A stretch of 64,000 nt of DNA from Amycolatopsis australiensis (lineage in GTDB: Bacteria > Actinomycetota > Actinomycetes > Mycobacteriales > Pseudonocardiaceae), in the NCBI RefSeq assembly GCF_900119165.1, contig NZ_FPJG01000006.1, positions 4,526,001-4,590,000 on the forward strand. Reading direction: 5' to 3'. The first letter of the stretch is position 1, and every line of letters starts with the position of its first letter. The notes under the pieces are model-generated. The model ran no database searches and was not told where the DNA came from. It was given only the letters and a program-made list of their open reading frames with translations. Made by a program: the position numbers and the translations under genes. This document shows positions 16,059 to 25,982 of the stretch, one piece after another.

Positions 16059-17132
16059 GTGACTTCCCTTTTCGACCGCCACGAGGTCGGCGGCCTGGTC
16101 CTGCCCAACCGCGTGGTGATGGCCCCGATGACCCGGGTCCGCGCCGCCGCCGGCGGGCTCGCGACGCCGTCGATGGCGACCTACTACGCCCAGCGCGCGA
16201 CGGCAGGCCTGATCGTCACCGAGGGAGTGCAGCCGAGTCTCGTCGGGCAGTCCAACCCGGGCACGCCGGGCCTGTACACCGACGAGCAGGTCGCGTCCTG
16301 GCGTCCGGTGACGGCCGCGGTGCACGCCAACGGCGGGCGGCTCTTCGCGCAGATCATGCACGGCGGCCGGGTTTCGCACCCCGGCACGACCGGCCTGCAG
16401 CCGGTCGGCCCGTCGGCCGTGCCGGCGACCGGGGACGTGTTCACCCCGGCCGGGCCGCAGCCCGCGCCGGTGCCGCGGGCCCTGGAGACCGCCGAGGTCC
16501 CGGAGCACGCGCGGTCCTACGCCGACGCCGCCCGCCGGGCCGTCGACGCCGGGTTCGACGGCGTGGAACTACACGGCGCCAACGGATATCTCATTTCGCA
16601 GTTCCTGTCGTCGAACGCGAACCTGCGCACCGACCGCTACGGCGGTTCGGTGGCCAACCGGGTCCGGTTCGCCGTCGAGGCGGCCGCGGCGACGGCGGAA
16701 GCCATCGGCGGCCGCCGGACCGGCATCCGGCTCTCCCCCGGTGCCACCTTCTGGGGCGTCGAGGAGACCGACGTCCTCGAGCTGTACACGACGCTGCTGG
16801 GTGAACTGGCCCGGCTCGAGCTCGCCTACGTCCACCTCGAGGCCACTGTGGACGAAGACGTCCTGCTGCGGCTGCGCCGGACCTGGCCGGGCACGCTGAT
16901 CGTCAACCCGACGCTGCCGATGGGGCCGAAGCAGACCGGCCGCAGCGAGGCCGACCACTGGCTCGCGCTCGGCGCGGACCTCATCAGCTTCGGCCGCGCG
17001 TACATCGCCAACCCCGACCTCGTCGAGCGGCTGCGGACCGGGCTGCCGCTGGCCCCGGTCGACGAGGCGACGTACTACCAGGGTGGCGACGCCGGCTACC
17101 TCACCTACCCGGCGTATCAGCACACCGCGTGA
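16059..17132 (+). CDS. Old yellow enzyme-type alkene reductase
   Basis: A 357-residue FMN-dependent alkene reductase (NemA/OYE type). LPNRVVMAPMTRVRA, QIMHGGRVSHP, FDGVELHGANGYLISQFL (His-Asn substrate pair), NLRTDRYGGSVANRVRF and ISFGRAYIANPDL are all present. The GTG at 16059 has an AAGGAG ribosome site eight bases upstream and is preferred over an ATG at 15996 that lies in the MerR operator. Such enzymes detoxify electrophilic enones, quinones or nitro compounds. It is of a different subtype from the operon enzyme at 11241, whose pair is His-His. Confidence 0.93.
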   Translation: MTSLFDRHEVGGLVLPNRVVMAPMTRVRAAAGGLATPSMATYYAQRATAGLIVTEGVQPSLVGQSNPGTPGLYTDEQVASWRPVTAAVHANGGRLFAQIMHGGRVSHPGTTGLQPVGPSAVPATGDVFTPAGPQPAPVPRALETAEVPEHARSYADAARRAVDAGFDGVELHGANGYLISQFLSSNANLRTDRYGGSVANRVRFAVEAAAATAEAIGGRRTGIRLSPGATFWGVEETDVLELYTTLLGELARLELAYVHLEATVDEDVLLRLRRTWPGTLIVNPTLPMGPKQTGRSEADHWLALGADLISFGRAYIANPDLVERLRTGLPLAPVDEATYYQGGDAGYLTYPAYQHTA

Positions 17133-17211
17133 CGGGTCACGGGCGCGGGCTCCTCCGGGTAAGTTTCACCCGGGGGATCCCGCCGGTGAACTTTGCGTGA
17201 CAACCCGGAAT

Positions 17212-17223
17212 GTTAGCGCTAAC
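17212..17223. promoter_or_regulatory. LacI-type palindrome upstream of GH127 gene
   Basis: GTTAGCGCTAAC is a perfect 12-bp palindrome centred on CGCG-like GCGC, the form typical of LacI-family operators in actinomycete sugar genes. It lies 40 bp upstream of the GTG start at 17263. Sugar-responsive repression of the GH127 enzyme is inferred. Confidence 0.6.
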
Positions 17224-17262
17224 TTGAGTCTTCCTTGCATGCTCGAGGGAAGGAAGATCCCG

Positions 17263-19575
17263 GTGTCCCCATCCTTCACCCGCCGTCGGCTGCTGCAAGC
17301 CGCCGGAGCCACCGCCCTCGCCTCCGCCGCCGGCCCCGTCCTCGGCCGGCTGCCCGCCGACGCGGCCACCGCCCCGGTCCGCGGCGAGGCCGGGGTGTCC
17401 GCGTTCCCCTTCGACCTCGGCCAAGTCCGGCTGACCGCGAGCCGGTGGCTGGACAACCAGAACCGGACGCAGAACTACCTGCGGTTCGTCGACCCCGACC
17501 GGCTGCTGTACGTCTTCCGGGCCAACCACCGGCTCTCCACCAGCGGCGCCGCGGCCAACGGCGGCTGGGACGCGCCGGACTTCCCGTTCCGCAGCCACGT
17601 CCAGGGCCACTTCCTCACGGCGTGGGCGCAGCTGTGGGCGGTCGCCGGGGACACGACGTGCCGGGACAAGGCCACGTACCTGGTGGCCGAGCTGGCCAAG
17701 TGCCAGGCCAACAACGGCGCGGCCGGGTTCGCCGCCGGCTACCTGTCCGGCTTCCCGGAGTCGGACTTCGACAACCTCGAGGCCGGGCGGCTGTCCAACG
17801 GCAACGTGCCGTACTACTGCGTCCACAAGACGCTGGCCGGCCTGCTCGACGTCTGGCGGTACATCGGCAGCACCCAGGCCCGTGACGTGCTGCTGAACCT
17901 CGCCGGGTGGGTCGACCGGCGGACCGCCCGGCTCAGCGCCACGCAGATGCAGTCGGTGCTGAACACCGAGTTCGGCGGCATGAACGCGGTGCTGACCGAC
18001 CTCTACCAGTACACCGGCGACGCGCGCTGGCTGACCGCCGCGCAGCGGTTCGACCACGCCGCCGTGTTCGACCCGCTGGCGGCGAACCGGGACCAGCTCG
18101 ACGGGCTGCACGCCAACACGCAGGTCCCCAAGTGGATCGGCGCCGCGCGCGAGTACAAGGCGACGGGCACCACGCGCTACCGCGACATCGCCACCAACGC
18201 GTGGGCCATCACCGTCGGCGCGCACACCTACGCCATCGGCGGCAACAGCCAGGCCGAGCACTTCCGCGCGCCCAACGCCATCGCCGCGTACCTCACCCAG
18301 GACACGTGCGAAAGCTGCAACACCTACAACATGCTCAAGCTGACCCGGGAGCTGTTCACGCTGTACCCGGACCGCGCCGACCTGGCCGACTACTACGAGC
18401 GGGCGCTGCTCAACCAGATGATCGGGCAGCAGAACCCCGCCGACAGCCACGGCCACGTCACGTACTTCAGCTCGCTCAACCCCGGCGGCCGCCGCGGCCT
18501 CGGCCCGGCCTGGGGCGGCGGCACGTGGAGCACGGACTACGGCTCGTTCTGGTGCTGCCAGGGCACCGGCCTGGAAACCCAGACGAAACTGGCGGATTCG
18601 ATCTACTTCCGCAGCGACACGACGCTGATCGTGAACCTGTTCCTGCCTTCGGTCCTGAACTGGACCGAGCGCGGCATCACCGTCACCCAGAGCACGGCCT
18701 ACCCGGCAGGCGACACCACCACGCTGACGGTCACCGGGAACGTGAACGGCACCTGGGCCATGCGCATCCGCATCCCGGGCTGGACGAGCGGGCCGACGGT
18801 CAGCGTCAACGGCGTCGCGCAGAACGTCACGGCCGCTCCGGGCAGCTACGCCACCTTGACCCGGTCCTGGGTATCCGGCGACACGGTCACCGTCCGGCTG
18901 CCGATGAAGGTGGTGCTGCGGCCGGCCAACGACAACGCGAACGTCTCCGCGGTCACCTACGGGCCGGTCGTCCTGGCCGGCAACTACGGCACCAGCTCGC
19001 TGAGCGCGTTGCCCACCCTGGATCCGACCTCGGTCAGCCGGACCAGCACCAGCTCGCTCACCTTCAGCGCGAAGGCCAACGGCTCCTCGGTCGGCCTGGT
19101 GCCCTTCTACGACGCGCAGGGCTTCAACTACACCGTCTACTGGAACACCGGCGGGCCGACGTCACGGCTGGTGAACGTGGGCAGCGGGCTGCTGCTGGGC
19201 ATCGAGAACATGTCCACCGCCGACGGCGGCCGCGCGCTGCAGTGGTCGGACAACGGGACCGCCGACCACAACTGGGAGCTCGTCACCGACGGGACCGCCG
19301 TGAAGTTCCGCAACGCCAACAGCGGCAAGGTGCTCGGGGTCCGTGACGTGTCGACCGCCGACAACGCCCAGGTCCTCCAGTGGTCGGACAACGGGACGGC
19401 CGACCACCGGTGGACCGTCGCCGACCAGGGCGACGGGACGGTGAAGATCCGCAACGTCAACAGCGGCAAGCTGCTGACCATCGAGAACGGCTCGGCCGCC
19501 GCGGGCGCGTTCGCCGTCCAGGGACCCGACAGCGGGGCCGCCGCCACCCGGTGGCGGATCGTGCGCAACGGCTGA
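17263..19575 (+). CDS. Tat-exported GH127 beta-L-arabinofuranosidase-like enzyme with ricin-type lectin domain
   Basis: A 770-residue secreted glycosidase. TRRRLLQAAG at the N-terminus is a twin-arginine signal. The catalytic part fits GH127 (beta-L-arabinofuranosidase): the metal/nucleophile cysteines are visible as Cys349-x-x-Cys352 (TCESCNTYNMLKL) and Cys431-Cys432 (FWCCQGTG), the pattern of the HypBA1 family. Residues about 634-770 are a ricin-type beta-trefoil (repeats with QWSDNGTADH), probably binding sugar. The GTG at 17263 has GGAAGGAAG just upstream; an ATG at 17239 is possible. A LacI-type palindrome precedes it and a GH3 gene converges on it, so the pair likely acts on plant arabinose-rich or xylan polymers. 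Confidence 0.88.
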   Translation: MSPSFTRRRLLQAAGATALASAAGPVLGRLPADAATAPVRGEAGVSAFPFDLGQVRLTASRWLDNQNRTQNYLRFVDPDRLLYVFRANHRLSTSGAAANGGWDAPDFPFRSHVQGHFLTAWAQLWAVAGDTTCRDKATYLVAELAKCQANNGAAGFAAGYLSGFPESDFDNLEAGRLSNGNVPYYCVHKTLAGLLDVWRYIGSTQARDVLLNLAGWVDRRTARLSATQMQSVLNTEFGGMNAVLTDLYQYTGDARWLTAAQRFDHAAVFDPLAANRDQLDGLHANTQVPKWIGAAREYKATGTTRYRDIATNAWAITVGAHTYAIGGNSQAEHFRAPNAIAAYLTQDTCESCNTYNMLKLTRELFTLYPDRADLADYYERALLNQMIGQQNPADSHGHVTYFSSLNPGGRRGLGPAWGGGTWSTDYGSFWCCQGTGLETQTKLADSIYFRSDTTLIVNLFLPSVLNWTERGITVTQSTAYPAGDTTTLTVTGNVNGTWAMRIRIPGWTSGPTVSVNGVAQNVTAAPGSYATLTRSWVSGDTVTVRLPMKVVLRPANDNANVSAVTYGPVVLAGNYGTSSLSALPTLDPTSVSRTSTSSLTFSAKANGSSVGLVPFYDAQGFNYTVYWNTGGPTSRLVNVGSGLLLGIENMSTADGGRALQWSDNGTADHNWELVTDGTAVKFRNANSGKVLGVRDVSTADNAQVLQWSDNGTADHRWTVADQGDGTVKIRNVNSGKLLTIENGSAAAGAFAVQGPDSGAAATRWRIVRNG

Positions 19576-19581
19576 CGCGCG

Positions 19582-19615
19582 CTCGTTCCGCCGGCGTTCC
19601 CGCCGGCGGGACGAG
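19582..19615. terminator. Strong hairpin between convergent glycosidase genes
   Basis: CTCGTTCCGCCGGCG (19582-19596) and CGCCGGCGGGACGAG (19601-19615) pair over 15 bp with a single G-U wobble and a 4-nt TTCC loop. It sits between the stop codons of the GH127 gene (19575) and the minus-strand GH3 gene (19624), and so is a likely bidirectional terminator. Confidence 0.7.
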
Positions 19616-19623
19616 TGGCCGCG

Positions 19624-22600
19624 TCAGCCGATGGCGACGGTGAAGATGTGCATCGCCGCCGTTCCGGAGTTCGCGCCGTCGCTGACGTCCGGGAGCGTCA
19701 GGGACCGCACGGTTTTGCCCGGCTGCAACGGGATCGGGGCGTAGTACAGGCTCACCGGCTGGGTCAGCTGCCCGCCGCTGTTGTTGAGGTAGGGCAGCGT
19801 GGTGAGGATGTCGCCGCCGGTCGCCGCGTTGGCCCACCAGTCCGCGAAGCTGACGGAACGGGACTCGGTGGTGCCGTCGGTGTAGGTGACCGTCGCGGTC
19901 CCGCTCGGGCTGCCGTAGTCGCCGGCCCCGATCAGGCCGAGGGTGTGCCCGGAGCCGGAGAGCGTGATGGTCTGGCCGCCGGCCACGCCGCCGGCGACCA
20001 CGTTGTCCGGGCTGCCGGGCTTGGCGTCCGGCCAGGTGAACGTCAACCCGTCGTGGGTGAAGGTGGCGCCCGGCGTGAGGCTGGGCGTCGCGGCCGCCAG
20101 CGCCTGCGCGGAGAAGCTCGCGTTGCCGCCGTCGAAGTTGCCGCCGCCGGGATCGACGTCGTCGCTGATGCCCACGTTGTTGTAGGCGGCGGCCAAGGAC
20201 GGGTACGGCGGGTGCGGCAGCAGCACGGTCGTCGCGTCCGCGGAAGTGCCCGGCCCGTCGGCCGAGGTGAAGGTGGCCTGCGCCGACACCTCGAACTTCC
20301 CGGGCTGCGCCGTGGCCGGCACCCCGACCTGCCAGGTGGTGCCGGCGGTCTGCCCGGCGGCCACGGTGGGGAAGGTGGCCGGCGAGGTCGCCTGCGCGGT
20401 CCAGCCGGCGGGCACGCTGAGGCTCAAGGTCACGTCACGCAGCGGCCGCGCCCCGGCCGGGTTGGGCAGCGTGGTCGTCACGGTGTAGGCCGTGCCCGGT
20501 GCCACCTGGGCCGGCGCGGTGAGCGTGAACGGCTGCTTGACCACGACCGGCGTCGAGCCGGTGACGCCGTCGACCGTGACGCCGATCGTCGCCACGCCGG
20601 GCGCGATCAGCGTCACCCGGCCGGTCCGGCTCACCTGCGCCACGCGCGGATTGCTGCTGTGGTAACCGATCCGCGCGTGCGCGAGGTCGGCGAACGACTG
20701 GTCGTCGCGGACCGCCTCGACGACGTGGTCGGCCGGGACGTGCCGGGCGGCCTGCGCGGTGTCGTCGGCGATCCACGGGTTGCGGCCGGTCAGGTCGAGG
20801 CTCTGGCCCGGCGCGAACACCACCTGGCCGGGCTGCACGGTGACGTACCGCGTCTTCGGCGCGCGGGCACCGGTGACGGCCACCGTGGCGGCACCGGCGA
20901 GGTGGCCGGCGTCGGCGCCGACGCCGAACCGGTAGGGCCCGTCGTACACCACTTCCCGCTGCTTGCCTTCGTCCCAGAGCGCCAGGTCGGCGATCCGGAC
21001 CGGGATGGCCAGGTGCTGGGTCCGGCCGGGGGCCAGCACGTCGGTCTTCCGGAAGCCGGCCAGCCGTTGCCGCGGCAGCTCGACCCCGGGCACGCCGAAC
21101 GCCGTCGCGGCGTACAGCTGGGCGACGGTGGCGCCGGGCGTGCGGCCGGTGTTGGTCACGTCGACGTGCACGGTCACCTGCCCGTCCGCGTCGACGGCCT
21201 TCGTGTCGGCGGAGACGTGCGAGTAGGCGAACCGGGTGTAGGAGAGGCCGTAGCCGAAGGGGTAGGCCGGGGTGCCGGTGAAGTACTGGTAGGTGCGGCC
21301 GATGCCGCCGGTCTGCGACGGCGTCAGGCCGTAGTCCTTGATGCCGGGCAGCTGCGTGTCGCACGCGCGTACCAGGTGAAGTTCAGGTGCCCGCTGGGAT
21401 TCTGCTTGCCGAAGAGCACGTCGGCGAGCGCGGTGCCCTGGCTTTCCCCGTTGTAGGCGCTGAACACGATGCCCGGGATGGTCCCGGCGTGGCCCAGGGA
21501 AACGGCGCCCGCCGCCTGCACGGCCAGCACGGTACGGGGGTTGCCGGCGGCCTTGACCTGGTCGATCAGCGAGTCGTAGTTGCCCGGCATCGCGATGCTG
21601 CCGCGATCGCGGCCCTCGGTGGCCACGTTCGTGTCGGTTCCGGCGAACACCACGACCAGGTCGGCCGTCCGGATCGCGGCCAGCGTTTCCGCCGAGCAGC
21701 TCGCCGCGGTGGTCGCGCCGGTGGACGTGCCGCACGCGTCGAAGGTGACCGTGGCGTCCGGGCGGGCCGCCTTGACCGCGGCCGTGATGCCCTGCACCGC
21801 GTTCACCTGCAGCGCGGGTTCGCCGGAGTAGCCACCGAGAGTGACCTTGCCGGCGAGGTCGCCGACGACGACCACGCGCCCGAGCTTCGCCGGGTCGGCG
21901 GGCAGCAGCGGCGCGCCGGCCACCGGGTCGTTCTTCAGCAGCACCAGCGAGTTCGCGGCGACCTTCTCGGCCAGTGCCTGGTGCTCGGTGCTCTGGATCC
22001 GGTCCTTGGTGATCTTCGTGTAGGCCACCCGGTCCGGCGGGTCGAACTCGCCGGTCTGCATGCGGATGGTGAACACGTGCACGAGCGCGGTGTCGAGGAC
22101 GCCTTCGGACAGCACGCCCGCCTCGATGGCCTCCTGGACGCCGGCCACGGTGGCTTCCGAGCCGGTGCAGTTGAGCTGGGTGCCGGCGCGCAGCGCGTAC
22201 GCCTGGCCGCCGGCGGCGCCGGACACCCGCTGCCCGGTCGCGGTGTTCGTCCACTGCGTCGCTCCGCTGCCGGTGGCGGTGGTCCAGCCCGGTGGCGCCC
22301 AGTTGTGGCTGCCGGGCGCGTAGACGTCGCCGACCGCGCCGCAGTCGGAGGTGAGGTAGCCGTCGAAGCCGTAGGTGCGCTGGGCCAGCTCGTTCGCCGT
22401 GTAGGTGTCGGCGGGCGACGGCGTGCCGTTGATCGCGTTGTAGGAGGTCATCAGGCCGGACACGTGCGCGTCCTGGATCAGGTGCCGGAACTGCGCGGTG
22501 TAATAGTCCCGGATGTTCGCCTCGGTGGTGTCCGAGGAGTCCGCGTGCCGGTCGTTCTCGACGTTGTTGAGCGCGTAGTGCTTGGCGGTGGCCGCGACCT

Positions 22601-23273
22601 TGAGGTAGGGCGTCAGCGGCCGGCCGTCCGGGGTCTGGCCCTGGTAGCCGTTGACGAACGCGCCGGCCATCTTCGACACCAGGTACGGGTCCTCGCCGAA
22701 CCCTTCGTCGGTCCGGCCCCACCGGGGGTCGCGGTCCAGGTTCACCGTCGGCGCCCAGTAGGTCAGCGAGCCGTAGCCGGCGCGGTCCGGGCCGATGTTG
22801 TTCTGCGCGACGCCCCACAGCGACTTGTCCAGCATGCCGCGGGCTTCGTCGGAGATCGCCGTGGTCTCCTGGTAGATCAGGTCCGGGTCCCACGACATGG
22901 TGCTCGCCAGGTTGGTCGGGAAGCTCGTGGCGTGCACCCCGCCGGTCGCCGTGCCGTGGTTCGTGTTCGCGCCGAGCGTGTTGAGGCCGTGCTGGCCCTC
23001 GCTCCAGTAGGTGTACTGCTGCACGCCGAGCCGCGGGATGGCGGGCGCGCTGTTGGTGTGCAGCTGCAGCACCTTCTCGGGCAGCGTCATGCGGGAGACG
23101 AGGTCGGCGGCCCGCTCGGCGAAGCTGTAGTGGGGGTCGCGGTAGACCGGCAGCGTGTCCGGCGGCGTGGCAGCGGCCGCGCACGGCACGAGCGCGGCCG
23201 CGGTCATCGTCGCGGCGAGCAGCGAAACGGCGGTGCGCCGCGCCCGTCGCCGGCCGGGGAGGAGCAAGGACAT
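19624..23273 (-). pseudogene. GH3 beta-xylosidase/glucosidase, frameshifted, multi-domain secreted
   Basis: The gene starts at ATG 23273 with a signal peptide (MSLLLPGRRRARR then a hydrophobic stretch) and a GH3 catalytic barrel: RDPRWGRTDEGFGEDPYL, the KHYALNN block and the nucleophile Asp in GFDGYLTSDCGAV, the SDC form seen in xylosidase-like GH3 enzymes. At about 21361-21372 the reading changes frame: one frame ends GHLNFTWYARATRSC and the other resumes DTQLPGIKDYGL, adjacent in the family. Removing two bases from the GCGCG run restores one frame of about 1215 residues (total length is 3n+2). After the fibronectin-like domain come a Big-2-like Ig domain, a NEW3-like domain and a C-terminal beta-sandwich. 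It may be a real mutation or a sequencing error. Confidence 0.85.
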
Positions 23274-23413
23274 CGGATCTCCCGCACAGAGGGTCGGGGC
23301 TGGCGGTGGCCCAGCCGGAACCGCCATCGTGCGCGGAAACCCGTTGCGTGACAAGCGATCCGCGACGGCGCGCGAGGTCGTCCCTCGTCGGGGCCGGATC
23401 GCGGATGTAACTT

Positions 23414-24286
23414 TCACCGTGACCGGAGATCCGCCAGGAGACCGTCGAGAGCCTGCGTGAGGGCTTCGACGTTGGCCGGGGTGAACCAGGTGGTGCGGAT
23501 GCGCTCGTTGTTGCCCTGCGGTGTCTCGTGGTCGGCCGCGAGCCGGGCGAGCGAACGCGTCTCGTCGCCCAGGGAGCGGCCGACGCCTTGGAAGAGCCCG
23601 CGGACGTAGCGGTCGGCGTCGCCGGGCGAGATGCCGTGGCCGGTGGCCCAGGAGGCGAGCGCGGCGAGGTACGCGTAGTGCGTGGTCAACGTCCCGGTCA
23701 GTGCGGAGAGGACGTCGAAGGCGGCCTCGTCGGCAACGGGCAGCGCTCCGCCCAGCCGGGCGAAGAACGCGTCCACCTCCGGATGCGACGGGTGCACCAC
23801 CGTGACGGAGCGGCGCTCCCGGACGGTGGGCAGCGGGATGGCCCTGACCAGCGTGGTGCCGGCGCCGAGCGTCCGGCGCAGGTCGTCGTGGCCGACGCCG
23901 GCCATCACGTTGACCACGATCTTGCCGTCCACGCGCACACCGGCCAGTGCGTCGCGCCAATCCCGGCGGCGCACCGCGAGGATCACCAGCTCGGCCCGGT
24001 CCACGACTTCCTGGTTGCCGGCGCACACCTCGACACCCTCGTGACGCTCGGCCAGCTCCGCGGCCGTGCGGGCGCCGCGAGGGGAGAGGAAACACCACCG
24101 GCCGTCCCCGTGGCGCAAGCCCGCCACGACGGCCCGGCCGATCTCGCCGACTCCGATGATGCCGACGCTTTCACGGGTGGTGCCTCCTCGGTGCGTGCCG
24201 TGTCCGCAGCAGGACGATCGCCAGGGCGAGGCGGGCAACCACCGCGGACGTGGTCGGCCGGCGGGTTCGTGGTGCGCATCCGTCAC
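23414..24286 (-). CDS. NAD(P)-binding dehydrogenase, pyrroline-5-carboxylate reductase-like
   Basis: A 290-residue protein with a Rossmann start VGIIGVGEIGRAVVAGL at residue about 41 and a helical C-terminal half (ALTGTLTTHYAYLAALASW) resembling the ProC dimerisation domain. No start codon exists close to the Rossmann motif, while the GTG at 24286 overlaps the upstream hydrolase stop (GTGA), so the 40-residue N-terminal extension is accepted. It forms a two-gene operon with the HSL-type hydrolase. The substrate is not known; a true proline biosynthetic role is unlikely given the context. Confidence 0.78.
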   Translation of the reverse strand: MTDAHHEPAGRPRPRWLPASPWRSSCCGHGTHRGGTTRESVGIIGVGEIGRAVVAGLRHGDGRWCFLSPRGARTAAELAERHEGVEVCAGNQEVVDRAELVILAVRRRDWRDALAGVRVDGKIVVNVMAGVGHDDLRRTLGAGTTLVRAIPLPTVRERRSVTVVHPSHPEVDAFFARLGGALPVADEAAFDVLSALTGTLTTHYAYLAALASWATGHGISPGDADRYVRGLFQGVGRSLGDETRSLARLAADHETPQGNNERIRTTWFTPANVEALTQALDGLLADLRSR

Positions 24287-25218
24287 CCGGCCAGTGCCGC
24301 GCGGAGGAACTCGCGGATCTCCGTCCGGGCCGCTTCGGCCTGTGGTTCCACGCCGGGCATGGCGAGGAACGCGTGCCGCGCTTCCGGGTATTCGGTGAGC
24401 CGCACCGGCGTCCCGGCCTCGCGCAACCGCTCCGCGTAGCGGCGGCCGTGGTCGGCGATCGCGTCCCGGGCCGGGACCACCACCAACGCGGGTGCGAGCC
24501 CGGCCAGATCTTCCGCGTACAGCGGTGAAAACGCGCGCGCGTCGATTCCCGGGGGCACCGCCAGCCGCCGCAGGAGCCGCAGTTGCTCCATGGTGAGTGA
24601 CGGTTCACCGGCGTGCTCGGTGATGGACGGGTAGCCGGCCATCGCCTCCGTGACGTCGACGACCGGGTTGACCAGCACCTGAGCCGTCAACCGCAGGCCG
24701 GCTTCCCGGGCCCGGACAGCCGTCAGCGCGCTGATCAACGCGCCGAAGCTCTCGCCGAAGACGGCCGTGCGCGCCGGGTCGACGCCCCAGTCCGCGGCGT
24801 GCTGCGTCACGTGCCGCAGGACGTCCCAGGCGTCGTCGGCGGCGTTCGGGAGCGGGCTGTCCGGGGCGACGAGGCGATGCTCGACCGAGACGACGAGCGC
24901 CGGCAGCTGCGCGGCCAGGTGGCTGTTGGCCCAGTCGCACTGCGTCGCCGTGCCCACGAAAGCACCGCCGTGCACATGGACCACCAGGGGGAGGTCGCCG
25001 TCGCCGGCCGCGGACGGCCGGTACACCCGGACCGCGAGGTCGCGGTCCGGCAGCGCCGGCTCCCGCCACTCGATGGCCGCCGCCGGGTCCGGTTCCCCGA
25101 GGATCGCCCGCGCGGCGCCGGAGGCCCGCCAGTCGTTCTCTGCGTCGCGGTAGGCGATCAGCTCGTCGTTCGTGATCGTCGAAAAGTCCGGCTTCGGTGG
25201 CCGTTGCCGCACAGTCAT
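24283..25218 (-). CDS. HSL-family alpha/beta hydrolase (esterase)
   Basis: A 311-residue esterase of the hormone-sensitive lipase family. The oxyanion-hole motif HVHGGAFVG, the nucleophile elbow FGESFGA, a likely Asp in PARDAIADHG and the His in EARHAFLAMPG are all visible in order. It starts at 25218 and is divergent from a TetR gene at 25319, which probably represses it through repeats in the shared 100-bp gap. The downstream dehydrogenase gene overlaps it by 4 bp. Together they may process an ester, releasing an alcohol or amino compound then oxidised or reduced; this is inference. Confidence 0.9.
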   Translation of the reverse strand: MTVRQRPPKPDFSTITNDELIAYRDAENDWRASGAARAILGEPDPAAAIEWREPALPDRDLAVRVYRPSAAGDGDLPLVVHVHGGAFVGTATQCDWANSHLAAQLPALVVSVEHRLVAPDSPLPNAADDAWDVLRHVTQHAADWGVDPARTAVFGESFGALISALTAVRAREAGLRLTAQVLVNPVVDVTEAMAGYPSITEHAGEPSLTMEQLRLLRRLAVPPGIDARAFSPLYAEDLAGLAPALVVVPARDAIADHGRRYAERLREAGTPVRLTEYPEARHAFLAMPGVEPQAEAARTEIREFLRAALAG

Positions 25219-25245
25219 CTGTCCCCGCTCTCTTCCGCTCCAGCG

Positions 25246-25288
25246 ATGCACACACCGTTGCACGCACCGCGTGCATTGGCAAGTGCAT
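25246..25288. promoter_or_regulatory. Repeated ATGCAC/GTGCAT operator elements
   Basis: ATGCAC (25246-25251), TGCAC (25259-25263), GTGCAT (25271-25276) and GTGCAT (25283-25288) form overlapping inverted repeats in the gap between the divergent hydrolase and TetR genes. This is the expected binding region of the TetR-type protein. The exact operator unit is uncertain. Confidence 0.5.
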
Positions 25289-25318
25289 AATAGGCTGCGT
25301 CCGGACGAGAGGGGTGAG

Positions 25319-25972
25319 ATGGCGGGCCGAAGGCGCTGGTCGGGCGAGGAGATCCTGGACACGGCGGCCGAGCTGCTGCGCACGAGCGACGCCGAGTCCT
25401 TCAGCGTGCGCAAGCTCGCCGCGGCGCTCGGGACCGACTCGTCCAGCCTCTACCGGCACTTCCGCACCAAGACGGAGCTGCTGCGCGCGGTCGCCGACCG
25501 GGTGCTGGCGGCCGCGATGGACGGCTACCGGCCCGAGGGTGACTGGAAGCAGCGCATCACGGCGACCGCGCTGCGCCTGCGCGCCGCGTTCGGCGAGCAC
25601 CCGCAGCTCGCCGTGGTCTGGGGACGCTACGCCTCCGGCGGCACAGGCGCCCGGCTGGTCATGGAGGAGATGCTGCAGGCCCTGCGCGCCGCCGGCCTGC
25701 CCGACGCGGAGATTCCGCGTCGATACCACCGGATCGTGGTTCTCCTGGCCGCGCTGATCAGCTCCGACGCGGGCATCGGCACCCTCACCGCCGAGGAATA
25801 CGAACAGGGCGTGGAGCAGTTCCGGGTCGCGGTGCTGGGTGCCGACCCGGACCGGTTCCCCGCCCTGGCGCACTTCGCCCGCGAGGTCCGTCCCCTCGGG
25901 GCCGACCGCCGCGCCGCGTTCGAGGAGATCCTCGCCGCCCACCTGGCGCGGCTCGAGGCCGCGATTCCGTGA
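25319..25972 (+). CDS. TetR-family regulator
   Basis: A 217-residue TetR-type repressor. The N-terminal helix-turn-helix reads GEEILDTAAELLRTSDAESF then LAAALGTDSSSLYRHFRTKTELL, the usual TetR recognition region. The C-terminal part is helical and ligand-binding, and resembles TetR proteins with the TetR_C-type core. The ATG at 25319 with GAGAGGGG upstream is preferred over the frame's extension to 25172, which lies inside the divergent hydrolase gene. It likely controls the hydrolase and dehydrogenase pair. Confidence 0.92.
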   Translation: MAGRRRWSGEEILDTAAELLRTSDAESFSVRKLAAALGTDSSSLYRHFRTKTELLRAVADRVLAAAMDGYRPEGDWKQRITATALRLRAAFGEHPQLAVVWGRYASGGTGARLVMEEMLQALRAAGLPDAEIPRRYHRIVVLLAALISSDAGIGTLTAEEYEQGVEQFRVAVLGADPDRFPALAHFAREVRPLGADRRAAFEEILAAHLARLEAAIP

Positions 25973-25982
25973 CTCGCCGGGC

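Noticed and set aside
17159..23419. Shared GTAAGTTTCACC/GTAACTTTCACC motif near the two glycosidase genes
   Set aside because: Only two short imperfect copies, one overlapping a coding 3' end, so chance similarity cannot be excluded.
21324..24098. A GH3 protein extended upstream into 24098
   Set aside because: The extra part is shadow sequence over the dehydrogenase gene; a signal peptide starts at 23273.
25319..25972. TetR gene from the frame's ATG at 25172
   Set aside because: The extension lies inside the divergent hydrolase gene and operator region.
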